A stretch of 64,000 nt of DNA from Hedera helix. Taxonomy: Eukaryota; Streptophyta; Magnoliopsida; Apiales; Araliaceae. The position numbers and the translations under genes were made by a program. Below the pieces are notes generated by a model. The model had not been told where the DNA came from. It saw only the letters and a program-made list of their open reading frames with translations, and searched no databases. The stretch spans positions 67,001 to 131,000 of the forward strand of contig OX359264.1 in NCBI GenBank assembly GCA_947179155.2, in the 5' to 3' direction. Shown piece by piece: positions 47,076 through 59,260 of this stretch (the stretch's first letter is position 1; each line of letters opens with the position of its first letter).

Positions 47076-48348
47076 TCACATCTTCTGATAACTCCTTGAA
47101 CTCCAAAATCAAACCGTCGAAACAACCATACAAACAAATACAGACATTCCCAATCCCAAAAACATACCTCCCAAAGCCCCACCAGTCAAAAAGAGAGACA
47201 TCTCCCAATTGTCCGAAGCTGAAAAACTCAATCTCTTAAAGTAGAAACGCCGAAAATTAACCAAAACACAACCCAAAATTACCTCCCAACCCATAACTAA
47301 GACCATCCCAACTACCTAACAACCTCCTGAACACCATCCATTCGAACAACAATAACTTGAAAAAACTACCGAACCACAACGCCCCAAAGCAACCCATACA
47401 CAAACCCAACCTTCAACAAATGAACAGCAAAACATTCCAGCCTCATCTCCTCCAAACCAAGTCGGCCCTTCAACATCCAAAGCAAACATTTACAACCCCT
47501 TCCAAGACTAAAAACTCCGACGCAAATTCAATAGCTCCACCTTTTGGCCTGCCAACCCTGACGCCATACCTTACAAACTTTTTGAGTCTTTCAATCTTCC
47601 CTTCGACACTCTAACATTCAGCGACTACACAAACAAAGAGTTGCTCCTAGGTTCGATGATCCACCAAGGCCGCGTAAGCAACTTTAACTTTCTTTTATAA
47701 CTTAGATTTAATTCTCTAGCTTAATCTCCATTCAGTTACTGGTCTTCCTTTCTTATGCAATTCCTTACACTATTTAGTAGGCTCTTAAAGCAATAGTTGC
47801 CTGGAGCCGGCTTTGACAGAATAATCAGCTCCTTGAAAACCAAGTATAGTAACTCCGAGAAAGAACGAATTTGTCTCCGCCGACACAACGAGTAACTGAG
47901 AGCTAAACTCCTCAATGCCTCCAAAAAAGAATCCCAACTGTGCAAACAAGTTAACGAACTTCGCTCGCAAAATAAGAAGCATGAAGAAAAAAAACAACAA
48001 ATTAGTCACCAAAATTCAACACCAAGTCGAATCCTACCGAACTACCGTTTCCACCGTAGGCCAATCCGAAAAAATAATCGAAGAACTCCGAAACCAAAAC
48101 GACAAACTCCAAAAAGAAGTCAAAACCAAAGAAGACAAAATTGCCAAACTCAAAGAGACTAATAGAAAAGGTTATGTTGAACACAAAGAGCTTCACAAAT
48201 ACGTCATCGACCTTAAAGAGAAATACACCTCCCTTAAAGCCCAAATCAAAACCATCACTACTGAACAATGAAATCAAATCATCACAGAATACCGATCTTC
48301 TCCCAAACTTGTCAAAGAGATACTCTCCGAATTTTCCTATTGTAATGT
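47076..48348 (+). pseudogene. Relic of an unknown gene: Gln/Pro-rich N-terminal part, coiled-coil C-terminal part
   Basis: One plus frame can be followed from about 47076 to 47673, with four stops (TAG after LNLLK, TAA after IPTT, TAA after FEQQ, TAA after PFQD), each explained by a Gln codon with C changed to T. It reads KKRDISQLSEAEKLNLLK, then a Gln/Pro/Thr-rich stretch, then PFDTLTFSDYTNKELLLGSM and HQGRV, where CGC|GTAAGC may be a splice donor. Further pieces after about 47785 (NNQLLENQV, ASKKESQLCKQVNELRSQNK) and the open frame 47915-48271 (EELRNQNDKLQKEVKTKEDK, then KYTSLKAQIKTITTEQ) look coiled-coil. After a TGA the frame continues SSPKLVKEILSEFS until the hAT end. The sense strand is poor in G. 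The family is not recognised; it could be a transposon-derived gene. Confidence 0.5.
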
Positions 48349-49690
48349 CTAGTGGCAAAGCCAGAAATTGTTGGTAGTGGGGTCAATTATTAGAGTATCA
48401 AACAATAAATCAAAGTTGATAATTATGTAACAAAAAATGACTCAAATATATAACAAAAAAAATATAATATATGTCATTGTTGTAGCCTTCAAACTTATAC
48501 ACAAAAAATAACTAGTATAATAAAATAATTACAATTATCCTTTACATGTTCTCATTCGTTGAAATCGTTGCATAATACTTTATTTGTCAATTTAATCAAA
48601 TACATCATTCTCAATGTATATAATCAAGCAATCATTCATCAGTTGATCTTCCATGGAATTGCGCAACCTACTCTTAATTATTTTCATTGCAGAAAAAGCT
48701 CTTTCAACAATAGCAGTCGCAACAAGTAAAATTAATGCCAACTTTAGAAGCTAATATACCAAAGAAAATACAATACGTTTCTTAGTACCTACGAGCTTTT
48801 TTGCAAGACCGCTAATCCCTTGAACTTTCAAAAACTCTTGATTTGTCCACATATCAAAAATGTAATTATCTAGTTGACTATCAAGTTTCATAAGATCCAT
48901 TAGAGAAAAGTCATTCGAATAAAAGCTAGCAAGATGAATCAAATTGTCCTTATCAAAACTAGCGAAACAATCACTAGGATTTAAGCATGCCACTGATAAA
49001 AACAACTTAGTACTTGCTTTCGAAAATGATCATTTAATTCTTGAAGTTGCCAATCCAAAATAGTATAAAATATCTCAACATAATAATGGTGAAAATTTGT
49101 AATACCTTGATATTTTCGACTTGATCTCCCATGGAATAAAGCATTCATATCTACAATGTCAGTTTTGTGTTTGTTGCAAAATAAATAACCTTCATCAAGT
49201 AGCTTCCCACATCCCTCATCTCTCATAGCCTTAAATAATTGTTTAGACACTTTAACTAATTCCATAGCATTTACAATTAATGTGTTGATCCTTTCTTTGC
49301 AATGCTTATGATAATTCATTTGTAATTCCCAATATATTTCTCATTAATATTAGATCAAATGCAAACCCAAATGATTGCAATGACTATAATAAACCAAAAG
49401 CAATACCTTTTTGTTGGTATACTAAACCATCATCTGAAACCTCCTCAAGTACATCAATCATTGAGGATAACATAAGAACCAAGTTCAAAAATGTATCACA
49501 ATATGATGCCCAACGTATATCACCTTCCCGTTTAAGACTTGTTTCTTGATGTAAGCCTTTCCCACTTTGAAGTTCATTATTCATCAATGCTTCCCCGACT
49601 CTAGCAATTTCTTTCTCTCGAAGACTATATTGACACTTGCATGATGCTTCAACCACATTTAACAACTCAAAAACCTTGTTAAAAAACCAA
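48349..49690 (-). mobile_element. hAT transposon remnant (zinc-finger MYM1-like transposase)
   Basis: In minus order, with frame breaks: RVGEALMNNELQSGKGLHQE, then TSLKREGDIRWASYCDT (49665-49384), ELVKVSKQLFKAMRDEGCGK and NFHHYYVEIFYTILDWQLQE (49319-48981), CLNPSDCFASFDKDNLIHLA (49005-48751), and VERAFSAMKIIKSRLRNSM (about 48700-48650). This last stretch is the hAT dimerisation end. The outer end TAGTGGCAAAGCCAG near 48350 resembles the CAGTGGCGGAGCCAG termini of these elements. The 5' half of the transposase and the other terminus are missing, apparently replaced by the LTR-like block at 49704. Inactive. Confidence 0.75.
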
Positions 49691-49703
49691 GCAATGTGTT
49701 TAT

Positions 49704-51330
49704 TGATAGGGTTAATTTATACGATATTTTTATTCTCTAATACTTAGTTTTTATATTTATTGTGTGCTTAAATGTTTAATTATTTAGCTTATTTTGGTTT
49801 TAATAGGTTTTATAGGGTTTTAGTTAATTTATGTTAATTTAGGTAATTTTATAGTATTTTTATATTTATTTTTATTTATGTGTTTTTATTTATTTTTAGT
49901 GTTTTAGGTGTTTTATTTATTATTATGTGTTTTTAGGATTTTTTGTATTTTTATATTATTTTTATTTATTTTATATTTTATTTTGTAGGAAAAATAAGCT
50001 TTGGGGACATTTTTGTAAATTCTGCAAAGACCGGGGGCAATTCTGTAAATTCCGGAAAAGAGGCCGAGCGCTCAATGCGCGGAAATGGATAAGCAGGCGA
50101 GAAACGAAACGACGCCGTTTTGGGCTAGGGAAGGCAAAGCAGTTCGCGCAATGCGCGGCCGCGGGCATTGGCACAGGCGCGTGTATTGCACGCGCCAACG
50201 GTAAAAAAAAGAAAAAAGCGGCTTGCGGACACGTGGCGGCTGGCGACAGTTTCTCTTTCTCTCTCCGCGAGGATTTTCCTTTTCCTTCCTTATTTTGGAT
50301 TTCCTACACTGCAATACAACAAATCAGTAGAATAAAAGTCCAATTTTAATTTGGAAAATGAAACAATAAATCTTTATTTTATTTTTAATATTTTATTTAG
50401 AATTCCAACTAGGGTTAGGAAAATAATTATTTTACTTTTCTTTTATTTTTAATTGTAAATCCTATTAGGGTTTGGACAAGTTAGGAGGTTTATGGAGCCT
50501 ATAAATAGAGGGTTTGAGACACAATGTAAGACACAACTTTTCTTAGAATAAAAATTCTCTCTTCTATTATTTGATGCTCTCTATTATTATGAGTAGCTAA
50601 ATTCTTTTTCTTGGTTTAAGTGATTGAAGCCATCAAGATTTATACATTGTGAGATCTAATTTATTTTAATTGTTCAATTTATATTTTGAGTATTGGATAT
50701 TTTTCTGTGTTTAATTTTATGATTAATTCGTTTAATTGCTAGGATGCATACTAGTTTATTATTCGTTGAAATCTATTGCTAAATTAAATATCAAATCCGT
50801 AATTGTTTGGTCACTTTAATTTGCGAAGCAACTAAGATTAATAATTATTTTGCTTATCAAAATATTATTTTATCTTAGGAAAAATATTCATCTAGATTAA
50901 ATGCAGACGCTTGGATTGTGTTGTTTAGTTCAACGATCTCTCTATTTCTTTATGCTGCTACTAGGTTAAATCTTTAGCGCTTGTCTGAGATTATTTAGTA
51001 GTAAGGGTTATTTAGATCGCTTGTTTCTGCTTAACTAAAATTATGGAGAGATAGGAAAATTATTCGAATGGGAGTAATTATTCCACGTTGAATATTTAAA
51101 ATATGAATTGATTTATTCGTGCATCAGTGATCACTTGTAAATTCTTGATGGTGGATGTTAACTTAAACCAAGGCTTTTTCTTCTTATTTATTTCTTGCAT
51201 ATTTATTTTAATTAGTTTTATTTAAATTATTTCTTTAATTCAAAAACCCCCTATTTTTATTTGCAAAAATATAAAATTAAATTAATCATTCTCTGTGGGT
51301 TCGACTTTTGCTTACACTACTACATTAATA
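49704..51330 (+). repeat. LTR-like block (probable solo or truncated LTR)
   Basis: It starts TGATAGGGTT and ends near TCTCTGTGGGTTCGAC and CTTACACTACTACA, an ending style seen in plant Athila-type LTRs. In between are TATA-like CCTATAAATAGAGGG (about 50498-50512), a leader-like region and a GC-rich patch (50060-50200) with a perfect 8-bp hairpin. No second copy or clear target duplication is visible, and it abuts a truncated hAT on the left and a truncated Copia on the right. The open frame 49927-50349 is not called as a gene. Confidence 0.5.
50176..50196. repeat. GC-rich perfect hairpin in the LTR-like block
   Basis: GGCGCGTG (50176-50183) pairs with CACGCGCC (50189-50196) around a 5-nt loop. 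Confidence 0.8.
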
Positions 51331-51901
51331 TTTTTCAAAAGTAAGATTTTATTTTTGGGTGCTTGCGACATGCTCATGTCCCTGATGAGAAGAGGAAGAA
51401 GCGTGATGATAAAGCAGAGAAATATATATTTCTTGGTGTTAGTGAGCACTCAAATGCTTACAAGCTTTATAATCCAATCATAAAAAGAATAATCATTAGT
51501 TAAGATGTGGTATTTTATGAAAGCAAGAAATGGAAGTGGACTGTTAATAACATCGAAGAGCACATTCCAGTGCGTGATGGTGAACCTGAAGACAAAGATG
51601 TAAGTCAGCTTTTTCAAGTTCTATTATCATAAGCTCATCACCTGCTCCCACACCAGATTCATTAGGAGATGTGGAAATTAATATATCACATGAATCTAAA
51701 CTCCAACGCACAAGAAGAATGACAACATGGATGCAAGATTATGAGGTTAGTGGAATTAATCGAGATGATGATCCACTTGTCCATTTTCCTCTTTATGTGG
51801 GATGTGATCCTATTTCTTTCCAAGAAGCAGTTAAGAAATTAAAATGGCAGAGAGCTATGGATTAAGAGATTAAGGCGATTGAGAAGAACAACACTTGGGA
51901 A

Positions 51902-52456
51902 TTGACAAATCTTCCCAAGGGGCAGAAGTCTATTGGAGTTAAATGGGTTTATAAGACGAAACTTAATGCAGATGGTGAGGTGGATAAATACAAGGCACGA
52001 CTGGTGGTTAAAGACTACAAACAAGAATATATGATTGATTATAAAGAGGTGTTTGCTCCAGTTGTGAGGCTTGATACAATCAGATTGGTTTTCTTAGTTG
52101 CAGCTCAGAATTTGTGGCCTATTTATCAACTTGATGTCAAATCAACATTTTTACATGGTGGATTGCAAGAAGATGATTATGTTAAGCAACCTTTGAGATA
52201 TGTGTAGCAAGGAAATGAGGAGAAAGTTTGCAAGTTGAAGAATGCATTATACGAACTAAAACAAGCACCTCGAGCTTGGTATAGTCGTATAGAGTCTTAT
52301 TTTACAAAAGAAGGCATCAAGAAGTGTCCATATGAACATACTCTTTTTATAAAGTCTGGAGCTGTTGGGAAGTTTCTAATTGTCTGCTTATATGTGACGA
52401 TCTTATCTTCACAGGGAATGATGAAGATTTATTTAAGAGTTTCAAGCATACAATGA
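51902..52456 (+). pseudogene. Copia reverse transcriptase, frameshifted at the YVDD motif
   Basis: The frame covers the RT fingers and palm (KGQKSIGVKWVYKTKLNADG to ELKQAPRAWYSRIESYFTKE) with a TAG at 52205-52207. At CLYV the sequence GTGACGATCTTATC lacks one base relative to GTGGACGATCTTATC-like coding, so YVDDLIFTG turns into YVTILSSQG. RT then continues in another frame (FKHTMMAEFEMTDLGLLHYF). Confidence 0.75.
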
Positions 52457-52757
52457 TGGCTGAGTTTGAAATGACTGACTTGGGACTCTTACATTACTTT
52501 CTCGGCATTGAAATGGTGCAATCTGCAACAAGTTTTTCATTATGCAAAATAAATATGTTGTTGAGATTTTAGACAGATTTGAGATGAAGACTTGCAATTC
52601 AAGTGGAACACCAATTGAACCAGGACTGAAGCTGACAAAGGATCCCCAAGGGCAAAAAGGTTAACAACACTTTGTTTAAATAAATTATTGAAAACTTGAT
52701 GTATCTTACAGTAACAAGGCCAGATATTATATATACAGTAGTTTAATTAGTAGGTAT

Positions 52758-53390
52758 ATGGAGCATCGAACTGAGCATCGTCTTCTTGTTGCTAAAATAG
52801 TGTTACGCTACTTGAAAGGTACAACTGATTTTGGTATCTTCTATAAAAAGGGAGAAATGTCAGAACTTGTTGGGTTTACTGATAATGACTATGCTGGAGA
52901 TTTGGATAATCGAAGAAGCACTTCTGGGTATATGTTTATGTTTAGTGCTGAGGCTATTCCGTGGTCTTCAAAGAAGCAACAGATAGTGACTCTGTCAACT
53001 ATTGAAGTTGAATTTGTCACTGCAGTAGCTTGTGTTTACCAAGCTATTTGGCTAAGAAGGTTGATTATAAAGTTTGGTTTTATTCAAGACAAACCAACTT
53101 CAATGTTCTGTGATAATGTTTCTGCAATTAAGTTGTCGAATAATCCTTTTTTACATTGTAGGAGTAAACATATAGATGTTAGATTCCACTTTTTACGCGT
53201 TATGTGCAAGGATGGTGTTATTGATGTTATCTATTGCAAGAGTGAAGATCAGATTGCAGATATAATGACAATATCTCTCAAGTCAACTGTGTTTGAGAAG
53301 TTTCGAAGTTGCTCAGAGTTTGTTCAAGAAAGGAGGCTGGTTGTGATGATGAAAATCTGGGTTGTTGGAGTTTCCTCTATTGTAAAATGA
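52758..53390 (+). pseudogene. Copia RNase H (open but orphaned)
   Basis: This is a 210-codon frame with GTTDFGIFYKK, FTDNDYAGDLDNRRSTSGY, PWSSKKQQIVTLSTIEVEF, SMFCDNVSAIKLSNNPF and HCRSKHIDVRFHFLR, the usual Copia RNase H order. The acidic residues of these motifs are present, except that the usual STTEAEY-like segment reads STIEVEF. The last 35 codons run into the linker before the LTR. It is cut off from RT by a frameshift. Confidence 0.75.
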
Positions 53391-53423
53391 ATGTCCTACA
53401 AACATCAGTTTAAGGGAGGGTAA

Positions 53424-53700
53424 TTTTGGAGTTTAATTATTTTTCTTTTGAATAAGTTATAGTTGTAAGTCCTATTAATTTTTGATTTATTGTTATTGAC
53501 CAAGTCTTTAGGAGTCCTAGAAGTTTAAGTTGTTTAGTTGTAATGGATATGTTTGTTGCTGTTTTATCTTCTTAGTTTGAGTCAAAGTGGTTCGTGTGGA
53601 CTACTATATATATGTAATTGGAAGTTATTCGATAAAGTTATGAAGTTTTTAGGCATATTATTCATTCATTGTTCTGAAGATTTTCTTAGATATTTTAACA
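53424..53700 (+). repeat. 3' LTR of the Copia element
   Basis: After the purine tract TAAGGGAGGG comes a block from about TTTTGGAGTTTAATTATTT to TTAGATATTTTAACA. It includes a TATA-like CTATATATATG near 53603. The left partner is absent. Confidence 0.55.
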
Positions 53701-55199
53701 TTAAGACTATTGATTTTAGTAGCTAGGTGAACGGTAGACAACAAACGACATGTGTTAAAAGTGAGCGCTAGAGAGTCATCGACTGTGAGAATGTTGCAGA
53801 TGGACTTGATGTAGCGCGCCGAGATCCCACATTACCTTAATTAAGTCCAATTATGTTTGGATAAGATATTCATTAACTTTAAATCATATTAACTGGAATC
53901 TCGTGCGTTAAAACTTGACCTTTAACCATTTAAAACCATTGAGTTGACCATAATGCGGTCCATCTATATATATATATTATCTTACATTCCTTGTGACGAC
54001 CCCAAATCCGGGTTCCATAACCTCGGGTTTGGTTCTCACTGTTCAATACATTACTAGAAATTAAATACATACATTGCATTTAAACTTAGCGGAATAATAC
54101 ATATTGGTTCCTTGCAAAAAGGTTCCAATACCAGGGTCTATTAACCTTAACATAAACAGTTCCTATTATAAGGAATTACAAAAGATTTATCAACAGTAAA
54201 TACATATTTAAACATCTAATTAGCATGCATAAGCTATCTTAAGCTTTGGCTTTTCCTTTTCCTTTATCCTTATTTGAGTAGTCAGGTTTATCTGAAAATG
54301 GTTCATGATATAGCAAGGATGAGCAACTAGTTTGCTCAGCAAGTTAAGAACAATCATAGAGATTTAATATATCATGAATGAATGATAAATAACATCAATG
54401 GTTTCAACAATGGATAAAACAATTGTGAAATGAACAAGACTCAAATTTCATTGAACAAAAATATTCGAATCTTAAATGCTGAGTGGTCACCAAGGACCCT
54501 GAACTAACGAGGGTATAATAGAGTTTCCTCTGACCCTTTGAGTAGTTTTGGTTTTCAAGGGGATCAACCTATTCAACCCGCTGTATATGCATTACATTTA
54601 GTCAACTGGCGCCAAAGTCGGTTTCTCGACATAAAATCCCCTAATTTAAGGTTGTTCAATTCTCAGACTTAACATAAGAAATCCGCACCCAGCAATGGTT
54701 TGGATATGCTTTTAAAAGTATTCAAATTATTGAATTTATAAACGCAATGTCTAGCTGAACTATTAGCTTAAGACATCTTTAATACAATTCATGAATCAAG
54801 GATTATTAAGCTCAAATGCACTATGTGCGATTTCATAAACAATATGGATGTGGGATAATTTTAAATAATTAAACCACTGCAAGCTTTGACAATAACTACA
54901 AGTATAGAAATTTGTTCAACAATAATTGAGTAGGGTTAGAGAACTTGCAATAATAAATACAAGTTAGGGTTAAAGGAAACTTGCCTCGTGCGTCGTCTAC
55001 GGCTAACTAACTTAATTTAACAATCCTTGAACGGACCTAACAATTAAATCAGTTTGATCTTAAATTAGTTTCATATACTTGTAAGTATAATGACCTTTAT
55101 AAACCTTACGAACCACATAATTTATTAATTATGAGTAATTAAACACTTAGGAAATATTATCACTACTCGATAATATTTCAAACACAAAGAACTTATATT

Positions 55200-55790
55200 A
55201 ACTATTTAATATAGTTATTGCAATTGTCTACTATTATTAACAATTTAATAATATTTTATTAACTATCTAATATTATTAATCATTTAATAATATTTTATTA
55301 GACTTCTAATATTATTAATCATTTAATAATATTTTACTAATTATCTAATATTATTAATTATTTAATAATATTTTATTAAGTATATAATATTATTAATTAT
55401 TTAATAATATTTTAATCATTATCTAATATTATCAATCATTTAATAATTTTTTTATTAAGTATATAATATTATTACACATTTAATAATATTTTAAATCATT
55501 ATCTAATATTATTAATCATTTAAATAATATTTTATTAAGTATATAATATTATTACACATTTAATAATATTTTAAATCATTATCTAAAATTATTAATCATT
55601 TAATAATATTTTATTAAGTATATAATATTATTAATCATTTAATAATATTTTAATGACTTTATAATATTATTATACACTTAATAATATTTTAATAATGTTC
55701 TAATATTATTATTTATTTAATAATATTTTATTACCTTCATTATATTATTATTTCAATAATAATATTTATACACATTTAAATTATTAAATC
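55200..55790. repeat. AT-rich tandem array inside the LTR
   Basis: Units of TAATATTATTAATCATTTAA then TAATATTTTA, joined by TTAAGTATATA or AATCATTATC, repeat about ten to twelve times with small changes. Units are roughly 40-55 bp. The corresponding part of the right LTR lies beyond the window. Confidence 0.8.
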
Positions 55791-55937
55791 AATTATATAT
55801 ATATTTAAAAATATATTTATTAAGTCCAAAAATACTAAAATGACTTTTGAAACATTTTTCATTTTCTGACCCGAACCGGCTGACCCGGCCCGACCCGACC
55901 TAGTTCGGAGTTATTATTTTTTTCAAACAGAATGCTT

Positions 55938-56020
55938 CACCGCTGCGGCGGTAGTGCAATTTTTTTTGTTACAGTGCGTTTCACCGCAGCGGCGGTGAGG
56001 ATCGCCGCTGCGGCGGTGAC
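55938..56020. repeat. GC-rich palindromic motif, three copies, in the LTR
   Basis: CACCGCTGCGGCGGT, CACCGCAGCGGCGGT and CGCCGCTGCGGCGGT lie within 82 bp in an otherwise AT-rich LTR. The second and third copies can pair (AGCGGCG with CGCCGCT) into a hairpin. Confidence 0.75.
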
Positions 56021-57149
56021 ACTGATTTTTAAAACCCTAATTTTCTTATTTTGATCTCTTTGGTTCTAACATTGATAAAATGATATCTACACATCCAAAT
56101 GACACCAAATCAGTGTTGATGTGTTCCTAACCTCTTGTTTTACAATATTTCATGGTTCGATCGTCTTTTTGAAAACATTATACACGAAATTTACAGATCG
56201 AACCACTTAGAGTTTTAAAAACAACATCATTTGCGGTAAAATCCATAACTTCTTTGTTATTCCATATTTTTGTGAGATTCAAGTTGGGTTTTCTTACAAA
56301 CTCATATATGTAACTTTCTAGCCATAAAAATCGAACTTTCAATTTGTACATTTCAAAATACACCATCAAACCTAACATGTAGTGTTCGGGTTTTACCGGA
56401 AAAACTTGTTATGAATATTTCTACATCTTTTATGCATTTTTCACATACCAAATCATGTTATAAACACATAGAGCTATGAATATACATATGTTACATATTT
56501 AAATACTTCTAGACTAGCAAAACGAGTTTTGATCGGTTAAAAATAGATTTTAACCGATTAAAACACATATAGGCTATAAAAATGAAATAATAAATGGTTG
56601 GAGCACTTTTAAACCTTGATGTTTTGTGTGCTCTCCTTCTCCTTCTACCAAAGTATGAAATGAAATTGTTGGACATCCACCAAGCTCAAGCTCTAGCTTT
56701 TTCTTTCAACACTTAGGTGTTTTCTCTCAAATGCTCTCTATTTTTCTCTAGGAATTCTCTAATAGAATATATTGGGCTAGCATTTAAATAACTATGCTAC
56801 CTTTAATTAAAATAAGCATTGAGCTTATTAAATTAATTATATGGGCTAGTAATTAAATTAATTACATGGGCTACTAGGTTATTATCTTTGACCTAGTTTA
56901 TCAACTTATTTGGATTAAAAATATAATCCAATTAGATTTTCTTTAATTAATTATACACCTTGCTTTAATTCTTTTAAATAAATATACACATACATAAGTA
57001 CATTTATTTAATTATCTAATGCACAATTAATGAATACAAAAAATTTAAATTCATTGCTAATTCTTTATTAAGTATAATTACAATAACTAATGAAATTCGT
57101 GGTCATTACATTATCCCCCCTTATAAGAATTCTGTCCCCGAAAATTACA

Positions 57150-58310
57150 AATTTAAACTACTCAAAAAGATTCGGATAGTTAGCCCTCATCTTTTCTTCA
57201 AGCTCTCACGCAGCTTCCTCAGCGTTGTGGTTCCTCCAGAAGATTTTGACAGAAATTTCGTAATTTCTGCTCTTTCCTATCTAGTATCTGGACAGGAATT
57301 TCCTCGTACGATAGATCTTTTTCGACTTGTATCGGCTCATAGGATATGACATGCTTGTAGTCTGGTTTGTATGGTCGCAACACTGACACGTGGAACACAT
57401 TGTGAATATGCTCCAGTTCAGGAGGTAAAGCTACCTCGTACGCCACTTCACCCACTCTCTTTAATATCTCAAACGGTCCTATGAACCTCGGACTCAGTTT
57501 TCCCTTCTTTCCAAATCTGATCTTCCCTTTCCAGGGAGATACCTTCATGAATACAAAACTCCCAACTTCGAAGTCTCGCTTCTGTCGATGTAAATCGGCA
57601 TATTTCTTCTGACGGTCTTGAGCTGCTACTAGTCGAGCTCTTATTACCTTGATAATTTCTACAGTCTGTTGAACCAATTCTGGCCCCAACAGTCGACGTT
57701 CTCCTACCTCATCCCAACATAGAGGTGTTCTACATTTTCTTCCGTATAAGGCTTTGTACGGCGGCATGCCTATGCTCGCATGATAACTGTTATTGTATAC
57801 AAACTCAACTAGTGGTAGATGGTTTTCCCAACTGCCCTTGAAATCCATCACGCAGGCCCTGAGCATATGTTCCAATGTCTGAATTGTTCTCTCACTTTGC
57901 CCATCGGTCTGCGGATGATACGCTGTACTCATTCTCAACTGTGTCAACAATCTCTCCTGAAGACTTCTCCAAAATTTTGACGTGAAACGCGGACCTCTGT
58001 TTGACACAATCGATACCGGCACCCCATGTCTCGAAACTATCTCCTTGATGTACAATTTGGCCAACTGATCCAAACTGAACCTAATCTTGATTGGCGAAAA
58101 GTGCGCTGACTTTGTTAGTCGATCCACAATCACCCATATTGCGTTATATCCCTTTTGTGTTGCTGGAAGTCCTACCACAAAATCCATTGTGATATGCTCC
58201 CATTTCCACTCAGGAATTTCTAACGGCTGTAACAATCCACTTGGTCTCTGATGTTCGGCATTTACCCTTTGACAAGTTAGGCATCGACTGACACATTCTG
58301 CAACCTCCTT
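57150..58310 (-). pseudogene. Gypsy integrase with chromodomain-like C-terminal end, catalytic Asp lost
   Basis: The open frame 58235-57219 has TMDFVVGLPATQKGYNAIWV, DRLTKSAHF, ISTAYHPQTDGQSERT-like MSTAYHPQTDGQSERTIQ, NNSYHASIGMPPYKALYGRK and FIGPFEILKRVGEVAYEVAL. The zinc-binding H-H-C-C part lies upstream around 58400-58270 (CVSRCLTC) in another frame. The second catalytic Asp, normally in SDRDPRF, reads SNRGPRF (codon 57999-58001). After EEIPVQILDRKEQK a one-base shift leads to VKIFWRNHNAEEAA, TGA, ELEEKM, the chromodomain end. So it is a chromovirus-type integrase, inactive. Confidence 0.85.
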
Positions 58311-58312
58311 TT

Positions 58313-59164
58313 TTAAATTCGGCCACCAAAAATGTTAACGTAGATCTTGATACATTTTCGTACTCCCCAGATGTATCGAGTATCTCGTACTGTGGGCCTC
58401 TTGCAAAATTTCTTCTCGTAATTCGGTATTAGTGGCACCCAAACACGATTTTCAAATCTCAGCAATCCTATGCTATCAATTTTAAACTTGACCTCTTCCC
58501 CATTGGTCATCCTCTTTCGGATTTTGTCGCATTCCTTATCTTTGTCTTGAGCCTCTTTTACCCTATCTAACAAGGTTGGGCCTGCCTCCACTTCTATTGA
58601 CTCATTTGGATTTCTCACCTCCAACTCCATTCGAGCCATCTCTTGAACCAATTGTTCCTGATCTGTCAATATGAACAACTTCTCCCTGCTCTTTCTACTT
58701 AGAGCATCTGCTACAACGTTGGCCTTGCCGAGATGGTATAAAATTTTGCAATCGTAATCTTTGATCAACTCTAACCATCTCTGTTGCTTCATGTTCAACT
58801 CCTTCTGTGTGAAGATATACTTCAAACTTTTATGGTTTGTGAATATCTCACATTTTTCTTTGTATAAATAATGCCTCCAAATTTTAAGGGCAAACACAAC
58901 CGCTGCCAGCTCTAAATCGTGGGTAGGGTAACCCTTCTCATAATCCTTTAATTGTCTGGACGCATACGCAACAACTTTGCCGTTTTGCATAAGCACACAG
59001 CCAAGTCCCTTGTGCGATGCATCACTGTAGACCGTAAAACCTCCCGAATTGTCCAGTAAAGTCAATACAGGTGCTTCACTAAGTCTTTTCTTTAACTCCT
59101 GAAAACTTTCCTCACACTGCTCCGTCCACACATATTTTACCGTCTTCCTCGTTAAGTTGGTCAA
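58313..59164 (-). pseudogene. Gypsy RNase H with an Asp-to-Asn change
   Basis: The frame holds the end of RT, WTEQCEESFQELKKRLSEAP, then RNase H with VYSDASHKGLGCVLMQNGKV, THDLELAAVVFALKIWRHYL, IFTNHKSLKYIFTQ and KANVVADALSRK. In the usual motif TDHKSL the Asp is a catalytic residue; here codon 58835-58837 is AAC (Asn). The frame leaves the pol track at about 58430 through a one-base change and runs out of frame to 58313. Confidence 0.85.
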
Positions 59165-59260
59165 CGGTGTTGCTATCTTTGAAAAGTCTTGAATGAATCT
59201 CCGATAGTAACCCGCTAACCCTAAGAAACTTCTTACTTCCGTCGGCGTCCTTGGTAGTTC

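Larger units (their letters stand above)
51331..53700 (+). mobile_element. Decayed, 5'-truncated Copia element
   Basis: From the left the DNA encodes the integrase end (VPDEKRKKRDDKAEKYIFLG, then SEHSNAYKLYNPI), RT, RNase H and a 3' LTR. RT includes WVYKTKLNADGEVDKYKARL, APVVRLDTIRL, YQLDVKSTFLHGGLQED and NALYELKQAPRAWY (51860-52390). There are stops at 51863-51865 (TAA) and 52205-52207 (TAG), and a one-base loss at the catalytic Y-V-D-D (about 52391-52400). RNase H is intact as a 210-codon frame (52758-53390). The N-terminal gag, protease and integrase core are absent, cut off at the LTR-like block. Confidence 0.85.
53992..57110 (-). repeat. 3' (left) LTR of the chromodomain gypsy element
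   Basis: This 3,119-bp LTR is unusually long. It contains an AT-rich tandem array (55200-55790) and a GC-rich palindromic patch (55938-56020). The short frame 56378-56178 is not called. Confidence 0.88.

Noticed and set aside
49927..50349. 140-codon plus ORF in the LTR-like block
   Set aside because: It covers the GC-rich LTR patch, has low complexity and no motif, and fits a chance frame in a GC island.
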